NCBI GenBank assembly: GCA_009846685.1 | Contig: VWVY01000003.1 | Span: forward strand, 124,001 to 188,000 | DNA from: Rhizobiales bacterium SYSU XM002 | Lineage (GTDB): Bacteria; Pseudomonadota; Alphaproteobacteria; Rhizobiales; Beijerinckiaceae | DNA length: 64,000 bases | Direction of reading: 5' to 3' | Shown: one piece after another, positions 57,520 to 64,000 of the stretch | Numbering within the stretch: position 1 is the stretch's first letter | Layout of the letters: each line of letters begins with the position of its first letter | Translations under genes and position numbers: made by a program | The notes under the pieces: model-generated | Told to the model about the DNA's origin: nothing | The model's database searches: none | Seen by the model: the letters and a program-made list of their open reading frames with translations, nothing else

Positions 57520-58977
57520 TTATTCGGGTCCGAAGAAATGATCCTTCGCAAGGACATGCTCACCCGCGAAGAGATCGGACGCCTTGATCGTGATCGGTTC
57601 GCTCTTGCCCTTGATATTGGCCTTGGGAACCGTCACCAGCAGACGCACCTCGCGTGTCGCATCGGGCGGCACAATCACGATCGGTCGCCAGTCCGACGTC
57701 GCGGTGACATTGACCAGCTCAAGCTTGAGCCCGAGCGGACCCTCCGCCGTCAGCGCAAACGGACGATCGTCGGGCCGCTTGTTGATCAGACGGATCGTAT
57801 AGGCATTGCGCACGGAGCCATCGGCGAGCGTGACGTAAAGCGGCGTCCGATCGTGGATGAGGTTGATGCCGGCGGTCGAGCGCGTCGCAAGCTGGAACAG
57901 CATTGCCCCGCCGACGATGGAAATCATCGCCGCGTAGATCATCGTGCGTGGGCGCACCGGATGGAACGGCTTCTCCGGCTGGCCGCTGATGCGGGCCTTG
58001 ACGTTGTTGTCCGTGTCGTAGGCGATGAGGCCCTTGGGCCGCCCGATCTTGAGCATCACGTTGTCGCAGGCATCCATGCAGAGCCCGCATTGGATACATT
58101 CGAGCTGGGCGCCGTGGCGGATATCGATGCCGGTCGGGCAGACCGCGACGCATTGCGAGCAATCGATGCAGTCGCCGGCCGGAGCGCCAGCAGCCCGGAG
58201 CTTGGTCGCCTCCTTCAGCGAGACGCGCGGCTCGCCGCGGTCATAGCGATAGGTGACGTTGAGCGCCTCGTCGTCGGTCAGCGCGGCCTGGATGCGCGGC
58301 CAGGGGCACATGTAGGTACAGACCTGCTCGCGCATGATGCCGGCGAGTGTGTAGGTCGTGAAGGTCAGGATGCCGATCCAGACATAGGCGGTCAGCGGTG
58401 CGGTGCCGAACGCCAGTTCCTTCACCAGCGTCGGCGCATCGGCGAAATAAAGCACCCAGGCACCGCCCGTCCACCAGGCGATCATCAGCCAGATAAAGTG
58501 CTTGGCCGCCTTCCTGGCGAGAACCGCCGGACCCCATTTGCCCTCGTCCATCTTGATCCGGTCGCGCCGGTCGCCCTCGATGAAGCGTTCGACGGCAAGG
58601 AACAGATCGGTCCAGACAGTCTGCGGGCACAGGTAACCGCACCAGATTCGGCCCGCGACGGCGTTCATCAGGAACAACACCATCGCCGCGATCACCAAAA
58701 GGCCGGTGAAGTAATAGACCTCCTGCGGCCAGATCTCGATCGGGAAAAAGTAGAAACGCCGGTTGGCGAGATCGACCAGAACCGCCTGATCCGGCAGGTT
58801 CGGTCCACGATTCCAGCGCACGAACGGCAGGAAGTAGTAAACGCCAAGACATACCGCGAGCACCGCCCATTTGATGGAGCGGTAAAAGCCTTTCACGGAC
58901 TGCGGGTAGACCTTCTTGGCCGCAGCGTAGAGCGGGATATCGGTTTCATCGGTCGAGGACATAAAATGCGCCTTCAT
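57520..58977 (-). CDS. ccoG: Cytochrome c oxidase accessory protein CcoG/FixG
   Basis: 485 residues. Several membrane helices surround two ferredoxin-like cysteine clusters (CIDCSQCVAVCP and CIQCGLCMDACD). Additional cysteines occur in LCPQT and MCPWPRIQ. A C-terminal Ig-like periplasmic domain ends the protein. CcoG reduces copper for oxidase assembly in studied bacteria. Starts at 58977 and 58962 both have plausible ribosome binding sites. Confidence 0.95.
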   Translation of the reverse strand: MKAHFMSSTDETDIPLYAAAKKVYPQSVKGFYRSIKWAVLAVCLGVYYFLPFVRWNRGPNLPDQAVLVDLANRRFYFFPIEIWPQEVYYFTGLLVIAAMVLFLMNAVAGRIWCGYLCPQTVWTDLFLAVERFIEGDRRDRIKMDEGKWGPAVLARKAAKHFIWLMIAWWTGGAWVLYFADAPTLVKELAFGTAPLTAYVWIGILTFTTYTLAGIMREQVCTYMCPWPRIQAALTDDEALNVTYRYDRGEPRVSLKEATKLRAAGAPAGDCIDCSQCVAVCPTGIDIRHGAQLECIQCGLCMDACDNVMLKIGRPKGLIAYDTDNNVKARISGQPEKPFHPVRPRTMIYAAMISIVGGAMLFQLATRSTAGINLIHDRTPLYVTLADGSVRNAYTIRLINKRPDDRPFALTAEGPLGLKLELVNVTATSDWRPIVIVPPDATREVRLLVTVPKANIKGKSEPITIKASDLFAGEHVLAKDHFFGPE

Positions 58978-59060
58978 TGCCGTTCCGGGCTCAAATGCCC
59001 GAAGGGGTTTGGCGAAAAACGCCGGCCGGACGGAACGTCAGGCCGGCGCGATGACTTGGA

Positions 59061-59939
59061 TTACTTGCCGCCGCCGAGCGAATGCACGTAGACGGCAAGT
59101 GACTTGACGGTCACTGGATCGAGACGATGGGCCCAAGCTGGCATCAGACCCGCGCGGCTGTTCGTCACCGTCTCGACGATATCGTCGAGCTTGTTACCGT
59201 AGAGCGTGATGGCATCGGTCAGGTTCGGCGCACCGACGTCCTTGTTGCCCTTGCCCTGCTCGCCATGGCACGAGGCGCAATTGTCGGCGAAGATCTTGGC
59301 ACCGGCAGCCTTGTCGAACCCGGCTTCCGCCTGGCCACCCGAGAGAGTCGCGACATAGTTCGCGACCGAGCGGACTTCCTCCTTCTTCAGGATGCCATCA
59401 CGCCCGAAGGCCGGCATCGCCGAAATGCGGGTATTGTCATCGTTCGTCGAACGGACGCCATGCTTGAGCGTGGTGTGGATGTCCTCCAGCGTGCCGCCCC
59501 AGAGCCAGTCGTCGTCGTTGAGGTTGGGATAGCCCTTCGAGCCCGCGCCGCCGATGCCGTGGCAGGGCGCGCAGTTATCGCCAAACGCTGCCTTGCCCTG
59601 TGCGAGCGCGAGGTTGAGCAGCTTCGGATCAGCTTTGATTGCCGCCAGCTCGACCTTGCCGAGGTCCGCCGCCGCTGCCGCGCGCTTGGCTTTGAGCGCG
59701 TCAATCTCGACCGCGACTTCGGCGCGTGAGGAATAGCCGAACATGCCCTTGGTATAGGACGTGATGCCCGGCCAGGCCGGATAGACCACGTAGTAGGCGA
59801 TCGACCAGAGGATGCAGGCATAGAATACGTTGAGCCACCAGCGCGGCAGCGGGGTATTCAGCTCCTTGATGCCATCCCACTCGTGGCCGGTCGTCGTGCG
59901 ACCGGTGATGACATCTTTTTCTTCGGTGTGTCCGGCCAT
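59061..59939 (-). CDS. ccoP: cbb3-type cytochrome c oxidase subunit III (CcoP)
   Basis: 292 residues. One membrane anchor (~36-55) and two c-type heme sites, CAPCH (123-127) and CASCH (221-225), with methionine ligands downstream (ISAMPAFG, GLMPAW). It passes electrons into the catalytic subunit. Directly follows ccoQ. Confidence 0.96.
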   Translation of the reverse strand: MAGHTEEKDVITGRTTTGHEWDGIKELNTPLPRWWLNVFYACILWSIAYYVVYPAWPGITSYTKGMFGYSSRAEVAVEIDALKAKRAAAAADLGKVELAAIKADPKLLNLALAQGKAAFGDNCAPCHGIGGAGSKGYPNLNDDDWLWGGTLEDIHTTLKHGVRSTNDDNTRISAMPAFGRDGILKKEEVRSVANYVATLSGGQAEAGFDKAAGAKIFADNCASCHGEQGKGNKDVGAPNLTDAITLYGNKLDDIVETVTNSRAGLMPAWAHRLDPVTVKSLAVYVHSLGGGK

Positions 59940-59943
59940 CGGA

Positions 59944-60099
59944 TCAATCCTCCTTCAGAGGCATATGGGCGGCCGCGTCGAACTTTTCGCGGTTCTTCGG
60001 CCAGAGGGCGTAGGCAACAACCGCGGCGAAGATGGTCATGAAGAAGACCACGCCGAGCTGTTGCGCGATGGAGGCGAGGAGTGCGTAAGTGGAACCCAT
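59944..60099 (-). CDS. ccoQ: cbb3-type cytochrome oxidase subunit CcoQ
   Basis: 51 residues: one membrane helix (QLGVVFFMTIFAAVVAYALW) followed by PKNREKFDAAAHMPL, the CcoQ signature. It stabilises the complex, especially CcoP. A GGAGG ribosome binding site lies 5 nt upstream. The frame sits exactly between ccoO (10 bp) and ccoP (4 bp). Confidence 0.96.
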   Translation of the reverse strand: MGSTYALLASIAQQLGVVFFMTIFAAVVAYALWPKNREKFDAAAHMPLKED

Positions 60100-60109
60100 C
60101 TTGCCCTCC

Positions 60110-60919
60110 TCAGCGATAGTTGGCCTTGGCGTCGTAACCCTTGAAATCGACCATGGTCCCCAGAACCTGGAGATAGGCGATCAGGGCGTCGGCCTCGGTG
60201 ATCTTCTGCGGATTGCCATCGAAGTCGCGGATGGTGATGTTCGAAACCTTCACCATCTTCGGCTTGCCGTCCTTGTCGAGGACGGGTTTGCCGTCAGCGC
60301 CAACTTCCGGCTTCATCGTGTAGCGCTTCTCCAGATCAGCCGCACCAGCGTCATCCGGATTGGTCTGCGCCCGCATGTCCTTGAGCGCATTCGCAATCAT
60401 GTCATCCGTGTAGGGAACGCCTCCCATACGGTTGGCCTTCAGGTGGTTGGCGATGTCGCGGAAATCGAGCTCGGCCTTGGCGAGGTAGGGATAGCCAGGC
60501 ATAATCGACTGCGGCACCACTTCGCGCGGATTGACGAGGTGGCGGAGCTGCCATTCGTCGGAGTACTTGCCACCGACGCGGGCAAGATCCGGCCCCGTGC
60601 GCTTCGAACCCCACTGGAACGGCTTGTCGAACATCGACTCCGCCGCAAGGCTGTAGTGGCCGTAGCGCTCCACCTCGTCACGCAACGGGCGGATCATCTG
60701 GCTGTGGCAGTTGTAGCAGCCCTCACGAACGTAGATCGCACGGCCTGCGAGTTCGAGCGGGGTGTAGGGGCGGACCCCCTTCACCTGCTCGATAGTCGAC
60801 CGGAGGTAGAAAAGCGGGGCAATCTCGACGAGACCGCCGATGGCGATCACGACGACGATGCCGATGGCGAGAAGGATCGAGTTCTTCTCGAAGACAGCGT
60901 GTTTGTGCCAAAGAGACAT
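60110..60919 (-). CDS. ccoO: cbb3-type cytochrome c oxidase subunit II (CcoO)
   Basis: 269 residues. N-terminal membrane helix (~14-35) and a single c-heme site CYNCH at 68-72, followed by [16 protein letters not shown] and the MPGYPYL methionine region. It relays electrons to CcoN. The ATG at 60919 has AAGGA at good spacing; the ATG at 60928 lies too close to it. 11 bp separate it from ccoN. Confidence 0.97.
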   Translation of the reverse strand: MSLWHKHAVFEKNSILLAIGIVVVIAIGGLVEIAPLFYLRSTIEQVKGVRPYTPLELAGRAIYVREGCYNCHSQMIRPLRDEVERYGHYSLAAESMFDKPFQWGSKRTGPDLARVGGKYSDEWQLRHLVNPREVVPQSIMPGYPYLAKAELDFRDIANHLKANRMGGVPYTDDMIANALKDMRAQTNPDDAGAADLEKRYTMKPEVGADGKPVLDKDGKPKMVKVSNITIRDFDGNPQKITEADALIAYLQVLGTMVDFKGYDAKANYR

Positions 60920-60930
60920 TGTTCTCATCC

Positions 60931-62589
60931 TTACTCGGCAGGAGCCATGGCCGGCTGGGCGGTGGCAGCGGGTTCAGCCGCCTCGCCGGACCGGATGGTC
61001 ATGTAGATGTTGTAGGCCATGATCAGCGAACCCACGACGAACATGCCGCCGCCGAGAGCGCGGATCGCATAGAAGGGGTGCATCGCCTCGACGGTCTCGA
61101 TGAAGGAGTATTCGAGGAAGCCAAGCGCAGTATAGGCACGCCACATCAGACCCTGCATGATACCCGCGACCCACATCGCCGAGATGTAGAGCACGATGCC
61201 GAGCGTCGCGATCCAGAAGTGCCAGTTCACGAGCTTGTCAGACCACAGGCCCTTCTTGTTCCACAGCCACGGCACGAGGCAGTAGATCGCGCCGAAGGAC
61301 ACGAACCCGACCCAGCCGAGCGCGCCGGAGTGCACGTGGCCGACCGTCCAGTCGGTGTAGTGCGAGAGCGAGTTCACAGCCTTGATGGACATCATCGGAC
61401 CTTCGAATGTCGACATGCCGTAGAAGGCGACCGACACCACGAGCATGCGCAGCACGGGATCGGTGCGGAGTTTGTCCCAAGCGCCGGAGAGCGTCATCAG
61501 GCCGTTGATCATGCCGCCCCAGGAAGGCATCCAAAGCATGATCGAGAAGGTCATGCCCAAGGTCTGCGCCCAGTCCGGCAATGCGGTGTAGTGCAGATGA
61601 TGCGGGCCAGCCCAGATGTAGAGGAAGATCAGCGCCCAGAAGTGCACGATCGAGAGCCGGTAGGAGTAGACCGGGCGATTGGCGCGCTTCGGCACGAAGT
61701 AATACATGATGGCGAGGAAGCCGGCAGTCAGGAAGAAGCCGACCGCGTTGTGGCCATACCACCACTGGAACATCGCGTCCTGCACGCCCGACCAGACGAT
61801 GTAGCTCTTCGGCGAGAAGATCGACACCGGGATCGTCGAGTTATTCCCGAGATGGAGGACCGCGATCGTCAGAATGAAGGCGAGATAGAACCAGTTCGCC
61901 ACATAGATATGCGGCTCCTTGCGCTTCCAGATCGTCGCGAGGAACACCAGAAGATACGCGACCCACACAATGGTCAGCCACAGGTCGGCATACCATTCCG
62001 GTTCGGCATACTCTTTCCCTTGCGTGATGCCGAGAAGATAACCCGTGCCGGCGATCACGATGAAGAGGTTATAACCCAGCACCACGAACCAGGGAGAGAG
62101 ATCGCCCGCGAGGCGCGCCTGCGAGGTGCGCTGCACGACGTAAAACGAAGTCGCGAGCAGCACATTGCCCCCGAAGGCGAAGATCACCGCCGAGGTATGA
62201 AGCGGACGCAGACGACCGAACTGGATCCACGGCAGATCGAAATTGAGCGCAGGCCACGCGAGTTGGAGCGCGATGATCAGACCCACGAGAAACCCGGCAA
62301 CACCCCAGAACATGGCGGCGATGGTCGAGAACTTGACCGGCCCCATGTTGTAGTTGGGCTTGCTGTCGATCTCCTGCGGCGGATCGACCACCACATTCGC
62401 CACGGCACGCTTGCCGATGGCGATCACCGCCGCGATGCCCGCGATCGCGAACACGTAGGCGTGGAAGGCATAGCCCGAATCAGTCGCCTGCGAAGCGACG
62501 TAAACTGAAAAGACGGCGAGCGCTGCCGCCGCAATCGACCAAGCGACCTCATTGGCGCTCATCGACCGTGTTGTTGCTGGAATGCTCAT
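60931..62589 (-). CDS. ccoN: cbb3-type cytochrome c oxidase subunit I (CcoN)
   Basis: 552 residues with about twelve membrane helices. It is the catalytic subunit with heme b, heme b3 and Cu[18 protein letters not shown] and [11 protein letters not shown] (histidine ligands), [17 protein letters not shown] and [16 protein letters not shown] are characteristic. It reduces oxygen to water with high affinity at low oxygen. AGAGGA stands 8 nt upstream. First gene of the ccoNOQP-GHIS run. Confidence 0.97.
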   Translation of the reverse strand: MSIPATTRSMSANEVAWSIAAAALAVFSVYVASQATDSGYAFHAYVFAIAGIAAVIAIGKRAVANVVVDPPQEIDSKPNYNMGPVKFSTIAAMFWGVAGFLVGLIIALQLAWPALNFDLPWIQFGRLRPLHTSAVIFAFGGNVLLATSFYVVQRTSQARLAGDLSPWFVVLGYNLFIVIAGTGYLLGITQGKEYAEPEWYADLWLTIVWVAYLLVFLATIWKRKEPHIYVANWFYLAFILTIAVLHLGNNSTIPVSIFSPKSYIVWSGVQDAMFQWWYGHNAVGFFLTAGFLAIMYYFVPKRANRPVYSYRLSIVHFWALIFLYIWAGPHHLHYTALPDWAQTLGMTFSIMLWMPSWGGMINGLMTLSGAWDKLRTDPVLRMLVVSVAFYGMSTFEGPMMSIKAVNSLSHYTDWTVGHVHSGALGWVGFVSFGAIYCLVPWLWNKKGLWSDKLVNWHFWIATLGIVLYISAMWVAGIMQGLMWRAYTALGFLEYSFIETVEAMHPFYAIRALGGGMFVVGSLIMAYNIYMTIRSGEAAEPAATAQPAMAPAE

Positions 62590-62708
62590 GCGCGTGGTCC
62601 TCTGCCCCAGAGCGCCTCCCCCGGGGCGGGAGAAGCGCGCAAGTCAGGATACCGCAATTTGCGGACCCTGCCATCGCCGGACCATGATCTCGCGACGCAC
62701 AAAAGACC

Positions 62709-62722
62709 TTGACGCAAATCAA
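62709..62722 (-). promoter_or_regulatory. Fnr/FixK box (anaerobox) upstream of ccoN
   Basis: The sequence TTGACGCAAATCAA (minus strand TTGAT-TTGC-GTCAA) fits the TTGAN-N4-NTCAA consensus with a single deviation. It lies 120 bp before the ccoN start and after the fnr-like gene. If the box is centred at -41.5, transcription would start near 62674. Confidence 0.85.
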
Positions 62723-62786
62723 GCTCGCCGCTTCGCGAACAGAAATTTGTCGCAATTCGATCTGGTTGGACAAAAAAGTCGCGAAA

Positions 62787-63527
62787 TCAGCCTTCGGCCA
62801 GCTCGACAAGCCTGTTCACGTCGAGAATCCGGATGCCGTCAGGCACGACGACGATCAATTTGTCGCGCGCGAGCTTGGAAATCGTCCGGCTTACGGTCTC
62901 GATCGTCAGGCCGAGGTAATCGGCGATGTCCTGCCGACTCATCGGCAAGGGAATGGTTACGGAGCGCGTCAGAACACGTGCGAGTCGCTCGCGGAAGGAA
63001 AGCAGAAATGCCGCCACCCGCTCTTCGGCATTCTTGCGGCCGAGCAGCACGATCTGATCCTGCGAATCGTGGATTTCGCGACCAGCGATCTCGTGCAGCT
63101 TCTTCATCAGATGCGGCTTTTCGTCGAGCATCTGCAAGAAGGTTGAACGGGGAATACGGCAAACGCGGATATGATCGACGCTTTCGGCCGTATATTCATG
63201 CTTCTCGGCAAGTGCGGTGCCGAGGAAATCGCCCTTGATCGCGAAGCCAATGATCTGGCGTCGACCATCGGGGAGAAGCCGGAACAGCCGGATCGTGCCC
63301 TCTGAGACAGAAAAGACGAAATCCGCCTTCTGCCCTTGCTCGAACAGCACGGCCTTGGCCGCGAAGCCGCGATGTTGAACTACATGGTCGAAGGTGACTA
63401 GCTCCTTGGGTCCGAGCGCATCGCAGATCGACAGGTGTCGCGTCGTGCATGTGGAGCAATTCGGCACATGCGATTCGTTGACCTTTTCCGTCGAAGGCGA
63501 GATGTCCTGCAAGGGCTTCCCTGTCAT
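62787..63527 (-). CDS. fnr: Fnr/FnrN-type oxygen-sensing transcription regulator
   Basis: 246 residues, CRP/FNR family. Three N-terminal cysteines (C24, C27, C35) and Cys123 are placed as ligands of an oxygen-labile [4Fe-4S] cluster, distinguishing it from FixK. The cyclic-nucleotide-like fold is followed by a long dimer helix and the HTH with TIETVSRTISKL, whose E-SR residues recognise TTGAT half-sites. It likely activates ccoNOQP at low oxygen through the box downstream of it. No box was found before its own start. Confidence 0.95.
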   Translation of the reverse strand: MTGKPLQDISPSTEKVNESHVPNCSTCTTRHLSICDALGPKELVTFDHVVQHRGFAAKAVLFEQGQKADFVFSVSEGTIRLFRLLPDGRRQIIGFAIKGDFLGTALAEKHEYTAESVDHIRVCRIPRSTFLQMLDEKPHLMKKLHEIAGREIHDSQDQIVLLGRKNAEERVAAFLLSFRERLARVLTRSVTIPLPMSRQDIADYLGLTIETVSRTISKLARDKLIVVVPDGIRILDVNRLVELAEG

Positions 63528-63595
63528 GTGCTACGCAACCGCGCCATTCCGAAAAGGCTCTCAAAAGCTGCGCCACCATGCTTCGGTTTGCCCTG

Positions 63596-63605
63596 GCTTG
63601 CAAGC
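63596..63605. other. 10-bp palindrome upstream of fnr
   Basis: GCTTGCAAGC is a perfect palindrome in the 134-bp gap between the ABC ATPase and the fnr-like gene. It could be an operator, but a 10-bp palindrome can also occur by chance. Confidence 0.2.
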
Positions 63606-63661
63606 GATTTGGCCGCGAGTGGTCCAGCCCTTCGTCGAAAACATGCCTGGAAAACGCCGCA

Positions 63662-64000
63662 TTACTCGCCGTCGATGCGTTGCCCCGACGCGCCATCGAA
63701 AAAGTGCAGATGGCGGGCCGATGCCGTAACCCGGACCGTCTCCCCGGCGGCAACCGTGGACGAGCCGTTGACCCGGACGATGACCTCTTGCCCCGCGCCG
63801 CCGAGCGCGCCGTAGAGATAGCTTTCGGCGCCAACCGCCTCTGTCGCCGTGACGAGGAGATCAAGCGCGAGCGGATGTCCCTCGTTGCCAGGCGACGAGA
63901 GTTCAAGATGCTCCGGGCGAACCCCGAGAACGATCTTCTCGCCCTGAGGACGGCTGAACAGCGACAGGCCCGGCATGTCTCCGCCGGTCAGCGGTAGAAG
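63662..64000 (-). CDS. ABC transporter ATP-binding protein, MalK/UgpC-type C-terminus (partial)
   Basis: Only the last ~112 residues are in the window; the frame is open to the right edge. IVLGVRPEHLEL and the two TOBE-like segments (ALDLLVTATEAVGAESYLYG, VIVRVNGSSTVAAGETVRV, RHLHFFDGASGQRI) are characteristic of the regulatory C-terminal domain of MalK/UgpC-type ATPases that energise sugar or glycerol-phosphate uptake. Walker motifs lie outside. Confidence 0.92.
   Translation of the reverse strand, partial: LLPLTGGDMPGLSLFSRPQGEKIVLGVRPEHLELSSPGNEGHPLALDLLVTATEAVGAESYLYGALGGAGQEVIVRVNGSSTVAAGETVRVTASARHLHFFDGASGQRIDGE

Overview
The window is high-GC, gene-dense chromosome of an alphaproteobacterium, most likely of the order Hyphomicrobiales (Rhizobiales). 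That placement is inferred from gene content and neighbourhoods: phaR divergent from phaAB; metX-metW; a chorismate mutase-hisC-tyrA block beside a DUF2125 gene; a zinc-ribbon gene divergent from ftsE-ftsX; prfA-prmC followed by a DUF4167 gene; a lysC-ptsP pair; aroK-aroB divergent from xerD; an NdvA/ChvA-type exporter; and ccoNOQP followed by ccoGHIS under an Fnr-type regulator. No rRNA, tRNA, CRISPR array, transposase, integrase of a mobile element or prophage gene was recognised. It reads as core chromosome, not an island.

Layout. 1-3.9 kb: the 3' part of an EAL (c-di-GMP phosphodiesterase) gene, then polyhydroxybutyrate genes phaR and phaAB. 3.9-9.5 kb: a DMT exporter, a cupin-GNAT pair, a glyoxalase II-type hydrolase divergent from a methyltransferase, and metXW for methionine. 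9.5-12.5 kb: aromatic amino acid genes (chorismate mutase, hisC, prephenate dehydrogenase). 12.5-21 kb: envelope and division genes (DUF2125, plsC, ydcF-like, ftsEX, zinc-ribbon), a ChaC-like cyclotransferase, hpt, a single-domain response regulator, tspO and a second DMT transporter. 21-25.6 kb: clpB, a MOSC protein and DUF4167. 25.8-31.5 kb: a lysC-ptsP-prfA-prmC run. 31.7-38.4 kb: ubiG, DUF1178, nitrilase, grxC, comF, a BioC-like methyltransferase, a lone Flp pilin, mutT, argJ and a periplasmic parvulin. 38.6-47.9 kb: secA and a methyltransferase-like gene, an L,D-transpeptidase-like lipoprotein, accA, xerD, a 47-residue membrane protein, and aroKB. 47.9-54.5 kb: an NdvA-type ABC exporter, a MotA/MotB-like pair away from other flagellar genes, a CAP-domain lipoprotein and a large MscS channel. 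54.5-63.5 kb: the complete cbb3 oxidase locus ccoNOQP-ccoGHIS, with an Fnr/FixK box in front of ccoN, an oxygen-sensing Fnr homologue upstream and an intrinsic terminator behind ccoS. 63.7-64 kb: the C-terminal end of a sugar-type ABC ATPase that runs off the window.

How it fits together. The clearest functional unit is microaerobic respiration: the Fnr protein has four candidate Fe-S cysteines, its likely target box lies between it and ccoN, and structural and assembly genes follow in one direction. PHB synthesis, EI-Ntr (ptsP) and c-di-GMP turnover suggest a free-living or host-associated bacterium that meets changing carbon and oxygen supply. I did not find a clearly undescribed system. 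The items most worth a second look are a terminator-like hairpin placed immediately before the DUF4167 ribosome binding site, a hairpin-rich metX leader that does not match SAM-II, a shared CATG start for comF and a divergent methyltransferase, a 47-residue membrane protein beside xerD, and a palindromic intergenic element after tyrA.
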